DNA of 64,000 nucleotides from Bacillus sp. FJAT-27916 (lineage in GTDB: Bacteria; Bacillota; Bacilli; Bacillales; Pradoshiaceae). Below are positions 52,955-61,230 of this stretch, one piece after another (within the stretch, counting starts at the first letter, position 1; each line of letters opens with the position of its first letter). Location of the stretch: assembly GCF_001183965.1 (NCBI RefSeq), contig NZ_LFZV01000001.1, positions 649,287-713,286 on the forward strand, in the 5' to 3' direction. Position numbers and translations under genes: made by a program. The notes under the pieces are model-generated. The model did not search any database, had not been told where the DNA came from, and saw nothing but the letters and a program-made list of their open reading frames with translations.

Positions 52955-54394
52955 CTAAAAGTCAAATAGTCTTCTGAATCGGCTTTTCGATTTCTCAGCT
53001 CTTGGAGTTTCAAGGATAAGAGCTGATAATTTTCCGAGCATTTCCGTTAATTCTATTTCAAATTCTATTGTGTTATCATCTGTACCGGTATGAGCGTGAA
53101 CCAACTCGTGTACAAGTGTACCTGCAAAGGATTGGAGGGATTTTAGTTGGCTACGCTTGATGATGATTTGCCTTGTAGAACTTTCCCATATTCCGAGGGC
53201 ATCAGAACCAATAAGACTGTCTGGCCGCATTGTAGTAGAAATCAAAATGTCCTTCACAACCTTACCCTTCTTCGGAAACCAACTTAAAATGATATCCCTA
53301 TGGTTAAAGACTTCTCTTTCTTTGTTCGTAAGTTGGTGAACTTTTATGATGTCAAACTCGAATTGTTCATTCCACTCTATAGCATATGATTCTAAGTTTC
53401 TAAATTGGTTTCCGTTAAGGTCTGTGCTTTTCCCTAACTTGAAGGCTAGGGAGTCTGGAACTGTAATAATCCGGATACCCTCATCTTTGGCATAACTTAG
53501 ATACTTACCTCCATCCATTAAGCTGTTAGCCGTCAAAAACATTACTTTTTCCTGACTACTCAATATTTTACAGGCGTGAACTTGAACATCAATCCAATCT
53601 AATTCATCGTGCGAATTACCTGCTTGAATCTTTTGTAAATCATTCACCAATTTCTCGGCGAACTCCGCACCTTTACAATCAAGAAGGATGGATTTCACCC
53701 TGTCTGTGTAAGCACTTCGCCCAACATTTGACCTCTCCCGATTTAAGGACTGACGAAGTTTCTTAGTGGTGGAAGTGATGTTATATGAAAACAGCAAATT
53801 TTCTTCTTCCGCAACGCAAATCCCATTCACATATATTCTAGAACGATTCTTCTTGTTCTCAATGAGTTGGCCATACTTCGTTTTTTCTATTTTTCGTTCT
53901 CCAGAGTAGAGAAGAAAGAAGTCTTTGGCCTGCTCAATGTCTTCATCTTTTAATCCAGTAAAAATGAATTCAGTCCCTATCATCCCAGGGTGCGACGGTT
54001 CTTTAACAATGGCGTGCAGGGTGATCACATCATCAAAGTCTCCCTTTGTTAGCTTATCAATGGTAATGTCGCTATATTTGGATTGTATTAGAATCCCAAT
54101 ATTTCTTCGATCAAATGTAGCCAATGCATCTTTTAATCCAACACCAAATTTACCGATGACCTTATCTGGATTGTTGGTCTTTTCGTCATTTTCGTTTTGA
54201 GTTAAATGCTCGTATTTAAGACCTCTTCCAAAGTCTTTGATATGCCAGTGATTATCTACATCTTTGAAAATACGTGGTTCCTCCGTATTAGTTAAATAGG
54301 ATTCATCTAATGCGTTCGCAATGATTTCTCTTAAAGCGTGAGGAATCGTCCAGTGTTCAAGCACTTTCTCGATATTTAAATCGAACTTTTTCAA
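52955..54394 (-). CDS. GHKL ATPase fused to a zinc-metallopeptidase-like domain, 479 aa
   Basis: The N-terminus is a Hsp90-type ATPase: LREIIANALDES (N box, 21-32), HIKDFGRGLKY (G1, 51-61) and GKFGVGLKDAL (G2, 81-91). The C-terminal part has AGTLVHELVHAHTGTDD, an HExxH zinc motif at residues 429-433, with a further Glu at 444 as possible third ligand. An ATPase with a peptidase-like tail is unusual and suggests a switch that cuts protein. TTG 54394 is preceded by AAAGGGGGAGC. The catalytic role is inference. It converges with the HEPN-like gene. Confidence 0.8.
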   Translation of the reverse strand: MKKFDLNIEKVLEHWTIPHALREIIANALDESYLTNTEEPRIFKDVDNHWHIKDFGRGLKYEHLTQNENDEKTNNPDKVIGKFGVGLKDALATFDRRNIGILIQSKYSDITIDKLTKGDFDDVITLHAIVKEPSHPGMIGTEFIFTGLKDEDIEQAKDFFLLYSGERKIEKTKYGQLIENKKNRSRIYVNGICVAEEENLLFSYNITSTTKKLRQSLNRERSNVGRSAYTDRVKSILLDCKGAEFAEKLVNDLQKIQAGNSHDELDWIDVQVHACKILSSQEKVMFLTANSLMDGGKYLSYAKDEGIRIITVPDSLAFKLGKSTDLNGNQFRNLESYAIEWNEQFEFDIIKVHQLTNKEREVFNHRDIILSWFPKKGKVVKDILISTTMRPDSLIGSDALGIWESSTRQIIIKRSQLKSLQSFAGTLVHELVHAHTGTDDNTIEFEIELTEMLGKLSALILETPRAEKSKSRFRRLFDF

Positions 54395-54523
54395 TCCAGC
54401 TCCCCCTTTGGTATTGGGTATTATTTCTTATACTGGAATTATACCTCAAATACACTAAAGGTTGTTATAGCCTAATTGACAATAACGCTAAAGCAAACAA
54501 ACATCTTACCATATCTGAACGTT

Positions 54524-54861
54524 AAAAAATAGCAACGCTTGAATTAGGATATACTATTCGTGCAATTGCCAAGAGAGCTACATCGCCACCAAAATTGTAT
54601 AATCTAGGAAACGCAAACACACTATCAAGCCAATAAAGTAGACTTTGGCGCTAAAGTAAAGCTAATTGCCGAGTTAAAAGAAGCTGTTCAAAAAAGCTAG
54701 GGGATACCTGGTAACTCGATCAAATCGCTGGTTGCTTGTATCTAGGGAAGCTTAGTTTTAAAAGTATTTACCGTTCGATTTATAGCGGTTTATTAGAGAT
54801 GTCTTTAACCGCGCTTCGCCAAATATGGGAGGGAAGCGATGATAATGTTTTGTTAAAGTAA
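54524..54861 (+). pseudogene. Decayed IS30-family transposase, N-terminal part
   Basis: Broken frames show the IS30 order: IATLELGYTIRAIAKRA (the helix-turn-helix start), then QANKVDFGAKVKLIAELKEA, then DQIAGCLYLGKLSFKSIYRSIYSGLLEMSL. Stops and frame shifts separate the pieces, and the catalytic domain is missing. Confidence 0.7.
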
Positions 54862-54879
54862 CAGAGGTGTTGAACCAAG

Positions 54880-54912
54880 GAGGATTAATGCCCTACTATT
54901 GAAATAAGAAAA
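54880..54912. repeat. Partial array repeat, copy 11
   Basis: AGGAGGATTAATGCCC and TACTATTGAAATAAG resemble the last part of the long form (compare copy 5). Confidence 0.4.
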
Positions 54913-55117
54913 TCATAAATTTTCAAAGCTACAATCTCTGCTAAAGGAGTCTATTATTCCAAAAAGGATGAACGAACCGTTGAGAACAGGGAACTGGTTA
55001 CTGTTGAAGAAAATAGATTAAGAAATTAGTCGCAAATGTTATTTGCAAGGTAGGAGTTTGTTTGAAGGAAAATCTCCATATAATGTCGAAAAACAAATTA
55101 TTAAGGAGAGTGATCAA

Positions 55118-55702
55118 GTGAACTTAGATACTAAGTATTTAATTCGATGGGGAATTCCAGGGTGGACAATGATTTTAATTTTAAGTCCATACTTCATATT
55201 GTTTTATGAGGATTTTAGGAAGATATTATTACAAGAGAATGTACTTCTAGGAGTTGCAGCTACTTTAACAGCTGTTGGAGTACCTTTAGGATATATTTTA
55301 AATCAGCTTCATCATTCTATTACGTGGGTATCCTTTAAATTTCAATTCGGAGAAGATTATAACGGATGGGACGATTACTTCGAAGAGGAACTTTTACTTG
55401 ATAAATTGTTTTCTAATCCCCAAATGGGTGAAATATATCAAAATAGGTATAGATATCTATTATCAAAGAAACACGAATTAGGTGGTGGTAGTGTAGGGTT
55501 AATAATATCCTGTATTGTTATTTCTTCCTTTCATTTTTTAAATCATATTTATAGTTGGTTAAGTTGGGGATATTTATTGGTCGTAATAGCGATAACTTAC
55601 TTATTTATAATTAGTAGGTTGTATTCTGGTAAAAATATAGATGAGTATTATAAGTCGTGTATTGATAAAGCTAAAAATATGCCTAAAGAAATAGATGAGT
55701 AA
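55118..55702 (+). CDS. Membrane protein, 194 aa
   Basis: About four hydrophobic helices in two pairs (GWTMILILSPYFILFY, VLLGVAATLTAVGVPLGYIL, VGLIISCIVISSFHFL, YLLVVIAITYLFII) separated by a soluble middle part (FGEDYNGWDDYFEEELL). GTG 55118 follows AAGGAGAGTGATCAA; the ATG 55043 upstream is not supported by a ribosome site. No family recognised. Confidence 0.6.
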   Translation: MNLDTKYLIRWGIPGWTMILILSPYFILFYEDFRKILLQENVLLGVAATLTAVGVPLGYILNQLHHSITWVSFKFQFGEDYNGWDDYFEEELLLDKLFSNPQMGEIYQNRYRYLLSKKHELGGGSVGLIISCIVISSFHFLNHIYSWLSWGYLLVVIAITYLFIISRLYSGKNIDEYYKSCIDKAKNMPKEIDE

Positions 55703-55784
55703 CCTTATAATAATGGGAAGTATCTGCTAGCAGAGAAAAAACTTTTTTAATTTTTTAATTTTTTTAATACGTTGATAATGCTGC

Positions 55785-55826
55785 ACAAAAAAGTCTCCTT
55801 CCTTACTACTAGAAGAGAGGCTTTTC
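55785..55826. terminator. Probable terminator between the membrane protein genes
   Basis: AAAAAGTCTC faces GAGGCTTTTC with one G-U pair. It is weaker than the others here. Confidence 0.5.
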
Positions 55827-55834
55827 CTGGCTAC

Positions 55835-56045
55835 TTAAAGCACATCCAGCTCATTAACGATAGATGCTAAAATTGCAAATAGTTCCCATATTAGAATCGT
55901 TGCAGAAACTGTAAACCATATAGTGTTTTTGTGTAATCTTCTTTTTCGGACCTAATCTTCTGCAAGATTGAAATCCCGTTCAAGCAGAGGACTATACACC
56001 AGACTGTGTAGATAAAAATCCGATTAAAACAAAAACATTAAACAT
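55835..56045 (-). pseudogene. Disrupted small membrane protein gene
   Basis: AGGAGGATGCTCAG gives a perfect start at ATG 56045 (NVFVLIGFLSTQSGV follows), but the frame stops after 17 codons. A later frame encodes RKRRLHKNTIWFTVSATILI, then WELFAILASIVNELDVL, which looks like a real membrane helix. One or more frame shifts and stops separate the two. Confidence 0.4.
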
Positions 56046-56079
56046 CTGAGCATCCTCCTAGATGTCTGAAATAATATTT

Positions 56080-56155
56080 CCGTTTCTACCATTAGGAATT
56101 CAACAGAAAAGGACGTTAATCCTTCTTGGATTAACGCCCCTATTTGTTCAACAGC
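56080..56155. repeat. Array repeat, copy 12, long form
   Basis: CCGTTTCTACCATTAGG, AATTCAACAGAAAAGG, then ACGTTAATCC and GGATTAACGCCCC. The left arm is truncated. The copy overlaps the stop of the next gene. Confidence 0.7.
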
Positions 56156-56739
56156 AATCTCTTCATTACTGAATAGAAGTTTTCTGGCTTTTTATTTTCT
56201 CGCCTTTTCATTCTTGGACCTTTATTATCTTCCATTAACCACTCCAGTAAATCATCTCTATCTATTAATGTGACATTATTAGCCTCGGCTAGATTTTTAG
56301 CAGGGTTAGTAAAATAATTGTTTGTTGCCACCCAACATTCATCAGCATTATAGAAATTTTTAGCAGAAGATATTTCTTGAACTGCTTTTATACCAACTTT
56401 ACTTGAATAGCGTTTAGCTTGTACGATAATCTTTTTTTCATTCGAGTATAGGATAAGATCAACACCATAGTCGCCTGTTGTAGATGTTTCACTGACATTA
56501 TAGCCTCTCTGCTTTAATATGCTCATCAAAAAATCCTCAAAAACTCTACCGTCCATAACATCCACTTCTAAAATCCCTGAATTCCTTAAGTTCTCCTCAT
56601 ATTGTATTTGTCTTCTCTCTTCTTCAGCCCGAATATTTATTCCAGAAACGACAAGATAAATCAATGAGACCACTAATACTACTGTCAATATTAAGATTAC
56701 TATTAATATAATAGCCATTCTATAACTTTTTCCCTTCAT
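56140..56739 (-). CDS. Membrane-anchored Mrr-like restriction endonuclease, 199 aa
   Basis: An N-terminal helix (MAIILIVILILTVVLVVSLI) anchors an Mrr-type nuclease: GRVFEDFLMSILKQRGYNV, GDYGVDLIL with the catalytic Asp, and KIIVQAKRYSSKVGIKAVQEI with the QxK motif. VATNNYFTNPAKNLAEANNVTLIDRDDL closes the fold. The motif set is complete, so cleavage activity is likely. Its position at the membrane suggests it could meet incoming DNA. ATG 56739 lies downstream of GGAAATGAAGG, a weak site. Between repeat copies 12 and 13. Confidence 0.83.
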   Translation of the reverse strand: MKGKSYRMAIILIVILILTVVLVVSLIYLVVSGINIRAEEERRQIQYEENLRNSGILEVDVMDGRVFEDFLMSILKQRGYNVSETSTTGDYGVDLILYSNEKKIIVQAKRYSSKVGIKAVQEISSAKNFYNADECWVATNNYFTNPAKNLAEANNVTLIDRDDLLEWLMEDNKGPRMKRRENKKPENFYSVMKRLLLNK

Positions 56740-57018
56740 TTCCTGGATAAGAAAACTAATAATCCCTTAAGTGTATATTTAATTCAAAAGAATATTTTTG
56801 CAAGCAAAGGGTCTTGCAAAGAATTTGTAACCAACTTTTTTTGATGCAAAAACAGAATCAGTATATTGCTATTGGACAATTAGATAAGTTGGCTTTATTG
56901 AACGCACTTACTTTTAATACCAAAAATACCAATATCGTCGTTAATTATATAGGAAAAAAATAACATATGCGGTAAACTGAACTTTGTACGATAGGTAAAT
57001 GTAAAGGGGTTATATTTT

Positions 57019-57354
57019 TTGGCAATATACACAGAACATCAATGTCCACTCTGTAGGAAAGGCATTATTGGAATCAAAAAAGAAAGAACCGGCCAAGTCG
57101 GTATTGAGGAACACAATTATTCGATATACAGAAATACGTGTCGTTGCGTTAAGAGTGTTTCGAGAATAGCATCAATAGCTTTTAAGAGTTATCAGAACGG
57201 GAAGCTGTTTGGCCAAAATCTGTGCGAAGATTGCGGCCAAAATGGGGTGGCCCTCCTCTATCCAACTAAGAAGGGACTTAGCAAATATAAAGCTATTTGT
57301 GCCAGTTGTTTTGAGGCAAAAATCCACGAAATTAAAATATCCCAACCTAAGTAA
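57019..57354 (+). CDS. Zinc-ribbon-like protein, 111 aa
   Basis: Several Cys pairs (CPLC, CRC, CEDC, CASC) suggest one or two zinc sites. No catalytic domain is recognised. AAAGGGGTTATATTTT precedes TTG 57019. The rest is basic and short. Possible roles are DNA or RNA binding, but nothing in the sequence decides. Confidence 0.6.
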   Translation: MAIYTEHQCPLCRKGIIGIKKERTGQVGIEEHNYSIYRNTCRCVKSVSRIASIAFKSYQNGKLFGQNLCEDCGQNGVALLYPTKKGLSKYKAICASCFEAKIHEIKISQPK

Positions 57355-57566
57355 TTCAAGATATCCATAACCCTAGGGAAGTGGACATATATTCGAAGAT
57401 TATTAGTTATTTAAAGCAATCGAGATGTAAAGGTTGCTTTTTTATTTTAATACGACTTTTCATAAGGAATGATAGACATACAAAAGCTCAAGTACATTGA
57501 AACAATCATAAGATTTGAAAAAACTAAAAAAAGAAAATTCAATCAAAAATACATCCTTGAATTTCC

Positions 57567-57664
57567 CTAATTCAACTAATCTGCCCCGTTAGCAGCATAA
57601 GAAAAGACCGTCAGTATGACAGCCTTAATCTTCTGGTATTGCCCCTGTTCTGTTTGTTGATTAA
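57567..57664. repeat. Array repeat, copy 13
   Basis: CTAATTCAACTAATC, TGCCCC and GTTAGCAGCATAAG are near perfect. AAAGACCGTC and GACAGCC follow as a weak hairpin, then TGCCCCTG and a partial arm near 57645-57664. Confidence 0.8.
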
Positions 57665-57720
57665 GGAGCAATTCTTCTTTTGCATCTGTCATCATAAAAG
57701 AGATAAGAGCAACAATAAAG

Positions 57721-58176
57721 TTATTTTCTCATCTTTTTTAGAATCACATATAAGCTACCCAGAAATAACGCAGCTATCAACAATAAACCAACAAAAACCA
57801 CACCAATTAACTTATATAATCTTTTTTCTTCTCTATTTTCTTTTTCTACTTCATCCTGTTGTTGCTTTTCTGCTATATCTGCTTCACGGCCGATGTTAGC
57901 CTCATTATTCTCAATCTCAATTAATCTCTGTTCAAGAGCAATGATTCTATTTGCTTTACCAACCATACTTCCTTTTATTCTTGCACATTCTAAATTTTCA
58001 ACATCAAATTCTTGGCACTTCTCCTGTTCTTGCTGGCTTAATTCTTGGATAGCTGATCTTAGTTGTTCAATTTCTCCCTCTATGTCTTCTTTTGTTTCTG
58101 CGTTCGCACATAAAGGAAGAAAACTGACCAAGCAGGATATAAACACCAAACTATATACCGATTTCTTCACTTTCAT
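57721..58176 (-). CDS. Secreted coiled-coil protein with C-terminal membrane anchor, 151 aa
   Basis: A signal peptide (KVKKSVYSLVFISCLVSFLP then CANAETKED) is followed by a coiled coil with a CxxxxxxxxxC pair (EKCQEFDVENLECARIKG), an acidic stretch, and a membrane helix with basic end (IGVVFVGLLLIAALFLGSLY then KKMRK). GACGAGGAGAAACCA precedes ATG 58176. No family recognised. The arrangement is like small surface-exposed sensors or immunity proteins. Confidence 0.65.
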   Translation of the reverse strand: MKVKKSVYSLVFISCLVSFLPLCANAETKEDIEGEIEQLRSAIQELSQQEQEKCQEFDVENLECARIKGSMVGKANRIIALEQRLIEIENNEANIGREADIAEKQQQDEVEKENREEKRLYKLIGVVFVGLLLIAALFLGSLYVILKKMRK

Positions 58177-58230
58177 TTGGTTTCTCCTCGTCAGTTTTAT
58201 TATTAGTATTCACCATCTAAAGTGTAAATT

Positions 58231-58364
58231 CCTTCTTCCACTAAAGTTCTCGCTGAACTATATAATATTGAAACTCCCCAGTTTCACAATAAGAAGTTCA
58301 ACATAATAGGGCATTAATGGTGCAGTACCAATCCTTCTTAGATCAATACCCTTTTAGTTTAATA
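58231..58364. repeat. Array repeat, copy 14, interrupted long form
   Basis: CTTCTTCCACTAAAG is followed by extra sequence, then CCCCAGTTTCACAATAAG, AAGTTCAACATAATAG and GGCATTAATGG. Two short insertions distinguish it from copy 5. Confidence 0.7.
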
Positions 58365-58524
58365 TGTGTCGTATTCTTCTTAGTAACAAAATTATTTTCT
58401 ATATCCTCTAATCTCTAAACCGACCTTATGATTTCTCATATTTTTCCTGTCTTCTTTCAAATCTAGCAGGGTAATTTAATATTAAGCAAACTAGTAATTA
58501 AGCATCGAGGGAGAGTGGATTCTG

Positions 58525-59004
58525 ATGTTAGCGAAAGATCTATTGAACTTTATGGAAGAGAATGAGTTATACGGCGTGGAAGATGCTAACGAAATACTGT
58601 CAGAACTTCATTATGAAAATGGTTTGATTGAACCTCTTGAATTTATTGGAGGAGAAGATTTTATTAGGAACCTTGCTGTAGCATTAACTCATTTTTGTTT
58701 TAGGAATGGGCCTGTCGAAGATATGCATAGTGGAAGGGTAGGTTATTTTGAAGCTACGCCTGAGACTCCACCTGAGCAGATTAGTCAATTGTCCCAAGAA
58801 GATATGAAAACATTAAATAAATATATGGTTGATAAGCTAGGGTTTTTCTTTACGCTTTTGGTAAATGAACGCTACGTTGAGCTTAAATACTTACTTGAAT
58901 TCGATATGCAATGTGGGACAGAATGGGATCCGCCTAATATTAAAAAAGAATGGGAAGAGTGTTGTAGGTATTTAAGGTTGTATTTTGAGGATGATATGGA
59001 ATAA
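58525..59004 (+). CDS. Hypothetical protein, 159 aa, first of two
   Basis: An acidic soluble protein without recognised family (DLLNFMEENELYGVEDANEI, then GFFFTLLVNERYVELKYLLE). GAGGGAGAGTGG lies nine bases before ATG 58525. It is the first of a gene pair with the 189-residue protein. Its size and acidic nature recall immunity proteins, but no toxin gene is next to it. Confidence 0.6.
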   Translation: MLAKDLLNFMEENELYGVEDANEILSELHYENGLIEPLEFIGGEDFIRNLAVALTHFCFRNGPVEDMHSGRVGYFEATPETPPEQISQLSQEDMKTLNKYMVDKLGFFFTLLVNERYVELKYLLEFDMQCGTEWDPPNIKKEWEECCRYLRLYFEDDME

Positions 59005-59068
59005 ATATATGCCAGATAATAAACGAAGTAGTGAAATGATAATGCTGTCTTTGCATAAAAGGAGAGGT

Positions 59069-59638
59069 ATGGATATGAAGATGGATTGGAATGAAATTTA
59101 TAGAGCGTGGAGATGTGAACTTGAGAATATGTATCCGTTTGTTTCTAAGGAGCTTAATATCGAAGAAATAAAAGTCAATTACAAAGGAACGGGATATATA
59201 GACGGAGTAACTTGGTGGCCTTCGATAAAATTAGACGAACGAAAAAAAGCATTAGAAGAAAACTTTAGGAATATTGAACTGTTTGATGAGACTAGAAAAG
59301 GAATAAGGAAAACTGCAAATATGTTGTGGGAGGTAAGAAATGATCCAGAGGGGATTGCTTTGGTGTGGATAGCTGCTTCACTGTGGAATAAAAGGGAAAG
59401 AATGAGTCTTAAAGTTGATGAAATGTTAAAAATAGCTTTAAAGGAATTAGCAGATAGATATGAAATTCAGTGTTGGCATAATCTAAGTAAGACGGTCCTT
59501 CCTATTTGTTTAGATAAAGAACTTAGGTTGTTCGATGTTAAATTAGGGGAAATGGAAATGTACTCGCTAATCAGTATGGCTGTAATAGAAAGTAGCTTAA
59601 TGAATTCTAACTATACAATTGTTCATCTATACTCCTAA
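59069..59638 (+). CDS. Hypothetical protein, 189 aa, second of two
   Basis: A mostly helical soluble protein, not recognised (DWNEIYRAWRCELENMYPFV, then SLWNKRERMSLKVDEMLKIA). AAAGGAGAGGT lies just before ATG 59069 and ATG 59075; the second has the better spacing. The long upstream open frame overlaps the first gene and is not needed. It ends 143 bases before the integrase gene. Confidence 0.55.
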   Translation: MDMKMDWNEIYRAWRCELENMYPFVSKELNIEEIKVNYKGTGYIDGVTWWPSIKLDERKKALEENFRNIELFDETRKGIRKTANMLWEVRNDPEGIALVWIAASLWNKRERMSLKVDEMLKIALKELADRYEIQCWHNLSKTVLPICLDKELRLFDVKLGEMEMYSLISMAVIESSLMNSNYTIVHLYS

Positions 59639-59780
59639 TTGTTATAGATTAGATGAATTGTTAAGAATTTTCCTCTCAATAGTAATTAGAAATCTCAATA
59701 TGATTGCGTGGAATTACGAACATCTGGTTATCCTAATAAAGACCACCATACCTTCATTCAAAATGGAGGTATTTGCAATT

Positions 59781-60887
59781 ATGAAAGGAAGTATAACAAA
59801 GAGAGGATCTTCATACAGTGTCCGAGTGGATATTGGGAAAGATCATAATGGACGGAGGATTCAAAAGTCAAAGAGCGGTTTCCGGACAAAAAGGGACGCT
59901 CAGGAATATTTGAATCAGCTATGGATGGATACTCAAAGAAGAGAACTGTCTGAAGAGCCGTTTGATCAATTTGTGGAGAAGTGGTTCCACACGTTTTATC
60001 GAAGAAATGTGGCTGAAACGACAGCCGGGAACCGGTGGTATCTTATCCAGAAGCATTTGGTGACCTATTTTGGACAGACTCAGCTAAATCACATTACAGC
60101 AAGAATGTTGGATGAGTTTTATAATGAGAAGCTGGATGAGGGGCTTTCGACCAAGACTGTCAGGGAGTTGCATAATTTACTCAATAGTGTCCTGTCCCAA
60201 GCGGTTAAATGGTCTCTACTTGAGAACAATCCTGTGTTGGTGGCTACGCCACCAAAGGTCCGTTCAAAAGAATCGACCCCCTGGAATCAAGCACAAACCG
60301 AACAATTCTTACAGGCCATCCAAGGAAAACCGGATGAGACCTTCTTTATCCTAGCGATCTTTACAGGGATGCGGAAGGGAGAGCTGTTAGGATTGAAATG
60401 GAATGATATTAATCTGGTGAAGGGAAAGATCCACTTGCGTAGGAGTGTCGCTCGGGTAAAAGGAAAAGGGCTCATCGTGAAGGATTTGAAAACGAAAAAG
60501 TCTAAGCGGCAAATCTCCATCTCCCCTTATGTGGTAAAAGTTCTTACGGAACATCGCCAGGTACAGGGGAGGGAGAAGAGTCAATTCTTTGGGTATCGAG
60601 AGGAAGGGATTGTCTTTCCAACGAATAAAGGAATGTACAAAGATCCAAACAATATCTTAAGAACCTTTAATCGGTATATTGAGAAAGCGGAAGTCCCGAA
60701 AATCACCATACACGATTTACGTCATCTGCACGCTACCTTGATGCTGGAGAGCGGCGTGAATCCGAAAATCGTCGCTGAACGATTGGGTCACAGTCGGGTG
60801 GGGGTGACATTAGATCTCTATTCTCACGTATCCTCCGATATCCAGGAGGAAGCGGCCATCCGCTTTGAAGAAGCATTCTTTCAATAA
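59781..60887 (+). CDS. Tyrosine integrase of the island, 368 aa
   Basis: The N-terminal arm-binding domain reads RVDIGKDHNGRRIQKSKSGF. Core-binding follows (KWFHTFYRRNVAETTAGNRW). The catalytic domain shows FTGMRKGELLGLKW, IHDLRHLHATLMLESG, LGHSRVGVTLDLYSH and the nucleophile Tyr in the last. All catalytic positions are kept. GGAGGT about 10 bases before ATG 59781 sets the start. The stop is 111 bases left of the tRNA gene, the standard place for an integrase that targets it. It is related to the internal integrase at 39638. Confidence 0.95.
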   Translation: MKGSITKRGSSYSVRVDIGKDHNGRRIQKSKSGFRTKRDAQEYLNQLWMDTQRRELSEEPFDQFVEKWFHTFYRRNVAETTAGNRWYLIQKHLVTYFGQTQLNHITARMLDEFYNEKLDEGLSTKTVRELHNLLNSVLSQAVKWSLLENNPVLVATPPKVRSKESTPWNQAQTEQFLQAIQGKPDETFFILAIFTGMRKGELLGLKWNDINLVKGKIHLRRSVARVKGKGLIVKDLKTKKSKRQISISPYVVKVLTEHRQVQGREKSQFFGYREEGIVFPTNKGMYKDPNNILRTFNRYIEKAEVPKITIHDLRHLHATLMLESGVNPKIVAERLGHSRVGVTLDLYSHVSSDIQEEAAIRFEEAFFQ

Positions 60888-61040
60888 TCATAGAGCCAAA
60901 ATAACTTGTGCAATAAATGTGCAATCCCACCTGCTCCTCGAAAAGAAAGCTCCCGTAAAACAAGAAAAAACCCTTGATTATCAAGGGTTTCTCGGTAATG
61001 GAGCTAAGGGGATTCGAACCCCTGACCTCTTCGCTGCCAG
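60859..61040. repeat. Right long direct repeat carrying attR
   Basis: About 182 bases match 19720-19900. The stretch covers the integrase end, TGTGCAA words at 60907 and 60919, the tRNA terminator and the first 42 bases of the minus-strand tRNA region. Confidence 0.85.
60963..60991 (-). terminator. Terminator of tRNA-Ala
   Basis: AACCCTTGA pairs with TCAAGGGTT. Read on the minus strand it is followed by TTTTTTC. The same hairpin is present in the left repeat. Confidence 0.85.
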
Positions 61041-61070
61041 CGAAGCATTCTCCCGCTGAACTATAGCCCC
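60999..61070 (-). tRNA. tRNA-Ala(GGC)
   Basis: The acceptor stem pairs GGGGCTA with TAGCTCC, the anticodon arm is CTTCG-CTGGCAG-CGAAG with anticodon GGC, and the T arm is AGGGG-TTCGAAT-CCCCT. The CCA end is not encoded. The gene is intact although the island is inserted in its 3' half, because the attR core restores it. Confidence 0.95.
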
Positions 61071-61177
61071 AAAATATTATCTCTTTTTTCTTACAAATTC
61101 TATTTTATCGAAATTCAATAGAATGTCAATGTGGATTAAATAATTTTTTAGAAAATAAACATGTAGCTAATACCTAA

Positions 61178-61213
61178 AAAAGCAGCGGTGTGAGAACACA
61201 GCCGCTGCCGCTT
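61178..61213 (-). terminator. Terminator of the MgtC/SapB gene
   Basis: On the minus strand GCAGCGGCTGTG pairs with CACACCGCTGC (one base skipped), followed by TTTTTT. Confidence 0.88.
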
Positions 61214-61230
61214 TATGGAGAAGAGAAGTA

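Larger units (their letters stand above)
19859..61040. mobile_element. Genomic island in tRNA-Ala, about 41 kb
   Basis: The island is bounded by the partial tRNA copy on the left and the same 42 bases inside the intact tRNA on the right, next to a tyrosine integrase. Base composition is visibly more AT-rich than the flanks, especially 20-31 kb. There are no phage structural, replication or conjugation genes, so it is not self-evidently a prophage or a complete ICE. The cargo is defence-like genes, recombinases, a surface-protein gene and a cassette-like array. Confidence 0.8.

Noticed and set aside
41045..58364. Classical integron attC sites
   Set aside because: The repeat has CTAAC and GTTAG ends but does not fit GTTRRRY/RYYYAAC cores, and the nearby recombinase is of phage/ICE type, not IntI. 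It remains a hypothesis, not a call.
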